Assembly (NCBI GenBank): GCA_021801615.1
Contig: JAJYXS010000013.1
Coordinates: 1-13,215 of the forward strand
Origin: Actinomycetes bacterium
Lineage (GTDB): Bacteria > Actinomycetota > Acidimicrobiia > Acidimicrobiales > RAAP-2
Direction of reading: 5' to 3'
DNA length: 13,215 bases
Positions 12,276 through 13,215 of the stretch are shown here, piece by piece. The notes beneath the pieces are model-generated. The model worked only from the letters and a program-made list of their open reading frames with translations, did not search any database and was not told where the DNA came from. The first letter of the stretch is position 1, and every line of letters begins with the position of its first letter. Both the position numbers and the translations under genes were made by a program.

Positions 12276-13193
12276 GTGCGCGCGTTCGTGACCGGTGGCC
12301 GGGGGTTCGTCGGGCGCTGGCTCACCTCGGAGCTCGCCGGACGCGGCGACGACGTCACGGTCGTCGACGCCGAGACCGACGTCACCGACGAGCAGGCGCT
12401 CGCGCGCTCACTGGAGGCATCGCGCCCCGATGCCGTCTACCACCTCGCCGCGCGTGCGCACGTCGGCGACTCGTGGCGAGAGCCCCTGGAGGTGCTCCGG
12501 GTGAACGCGCTCGGCACTGCGGCGCTGCTCGCGGCGGTGCGCCGGACCGCTCCTGAGGCGACCGTGCTCGTCGTGAGCTCGGCCGAGGTGTACGGAGCGC
12601 TTGCGCCCGAGGAGCTCCCGGTCGCAGAGGACGCGCCGCTTCGTCCCGCGACGCCGTACGCGGCGTCGAAGGCAGCGGCGGAGCAGGTCGCGCTCCAAGC
12701 GTGGCGCGGCTACGGACAGCGAGTGGTGGTGGTGAGGCCCTTCAACCATGTCGGTCCCGGGCAGGCGGCGACCTTCGCCGTTCCGGCCCTCGCGCGTCGC
12801 GTGCTCGAGGCACGAAGGGCCGGAACCGGGGAGCTCGCCGTCGGCACCGTCACGACGCGGCGCGATTTCACCGACGTGCGCGACGTGGTGCGGGCCTACC
12901 GTCTCCTCGTCGAACTGGCGGAGCCCGGGGGTGTCTACAACGTCTGCTCGGGCCACGACGTCTCCATCGAAGACGTCGCTCTGCGCCTGATGGCGCTCGC
13001 GGGAGTGGAGCTCCGGATGGTCGTAGACCCGGACCTCGTCAGGCCGGTCGACACCCCGGTGCTTCGGGGCGACCCGTCGCGACTCGCAAAGGCCACCGGT
13101 TGGACGCCCCGCATCTCGCTCGACCAGACGCTGAGGGACGTGCTGAGCGACCTCGAGGCCGGGGAAGCTCAGGTGCCGGGCGTGGCGAGCTGA
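12276..13193 (+). CDS. rmd: GDP-6-deoxy-D-mannose reductase (Rmd-like)
   Basis: Rmd reduces GDP-4-keto-6-deoxy-D-mannose with NAD(P)H to GDP-D-rhamnose in the cytoplasm. This 305-aa extended SDR has the dinucleotide-binding loop TGGRGFVG at 6-13, YHLAARAHVGDSW, VVSSAEVYG and catalytic Y128-x-x-x-K132 in TPYAASKAAAE. The block VVRPFNHVGPGQ, the later RRDFTDVRDVVRAYRLLVE and VYNVCSGHDVSIEDV, and the C-terminal RPVDTPVLRGDPSRLAKATGW are the pattern I associate with the Rmd/GDP-mannose dehydratase-reductase group. The alternative is a GDP-mannose 4,6-dehydratase-like enzyme of changed function, but the short length favours Rmd. A gmd partner is not in the window; it may lie downstream. GTG 12276 gives the expected N-terminus, 11 nt after the previous stop. 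The final 22 bases of the window hold no recognisable feature. Confidence 0.85.
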   Translation: MRAFVTGGRGFVGRWLTSELAGRGDDVTVVDAETDVTDEQALARSLEASRPDAVYHLAARAHVGDSWREPLEVLRVNALGTAALLAAVRRTAPEATVLVVSSAEVYGALAPEELPVAEDAPLRPATPYAASKAAAEQVALQAWRGYGQRVVVVRPFNHVGPGQAATFAVPALARRVLEARRAGTGELAVGTVTTRRDFTDVRDVVRAYRLLVELAEPGGVYNVCSGHDVSIEDVALRLMALAGVELRMVVDPDLVRPVDTPVLRGDPSRLAKATGWTPRISLDQTLRDVLSDLEAGEAQVPGVAS

Positions 13194-13215
13194 CGCAGCT
13201 GCGCGCCGACGACTT

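Overview
The window is very GC-rich throughout, with strong G/C preference at third codon positions. It carries both late genes of coenzyme F420 synthesis and a BTAD-type regulator, and several starts look leaderless behind a TANNNT hexamer. Together these point to an actinobacterium. Similarity of the BTAD protein and of the Thr/Ser-rich membrane protein to proteins I associate with Acidimicrobiia suggests that class, but this is inference from memory.

Layout. (1) 1-1337: a partial small membrane protein at the left edge, a second membrane protein with a good Shine-Dalgarno sequence (381-1061), and a doubtful small minus-strand ORF (1071-1337). (2) 1338-2011: a minus-strand tRNA gene (1559-1632) with anticodon UAA but a short variable loop, flanked by GC-rich DNA with degenerate repeats. 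(3) 2012-4001: a stand-alone winged-helix/BTAD regulator, then a single-pass membrane protein with a Ser-rich repeat stretch and a Thr/Ser-rich tail. (4) 4013-6095: a sugar-1-phosphate nucleotidylyltransferase and an NAD-dependent sugar-nucleotide epimerase. (5) 6160-7828, minus strand: cofD and cofE, overlapping, convergent with the epimerase. (6) 7884-13193: a penicillin-binding-protein-like serine hydrolase, three GT4-family glycosyltransferases linked by overlaps or near-overlaps, and a GDP-6-deoxy-D-mannose reductase (rmd).

How the genes work together. The nucleotidylyltransferase, epimerase and Rmd would supply activated sugars, plausibly GDP-mannose leading to GDP-D-rhamnose if a Gmd is encoded nearby. 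The three glycosyltransferases would build a surface glycan. CofD and CofE make F420-0 and add glutamates to it. Placement of F420 genes next to sugar-nucleotide genes is also seen in mycobacteria, where fbiA-fbiB lie near manB and rmlD.

The most unusual sequence features are the tRNA with mismatched anticodon and architecture; a six-copy, 15-bp in-frame repeat inside the middle glycosyltransferase; and a perfect 14-bp tandem duplication at the junction of the second and third glycosyltransferase genes, which has split an ancestral GTGA stop/start overlap and created a five-codon minigene.
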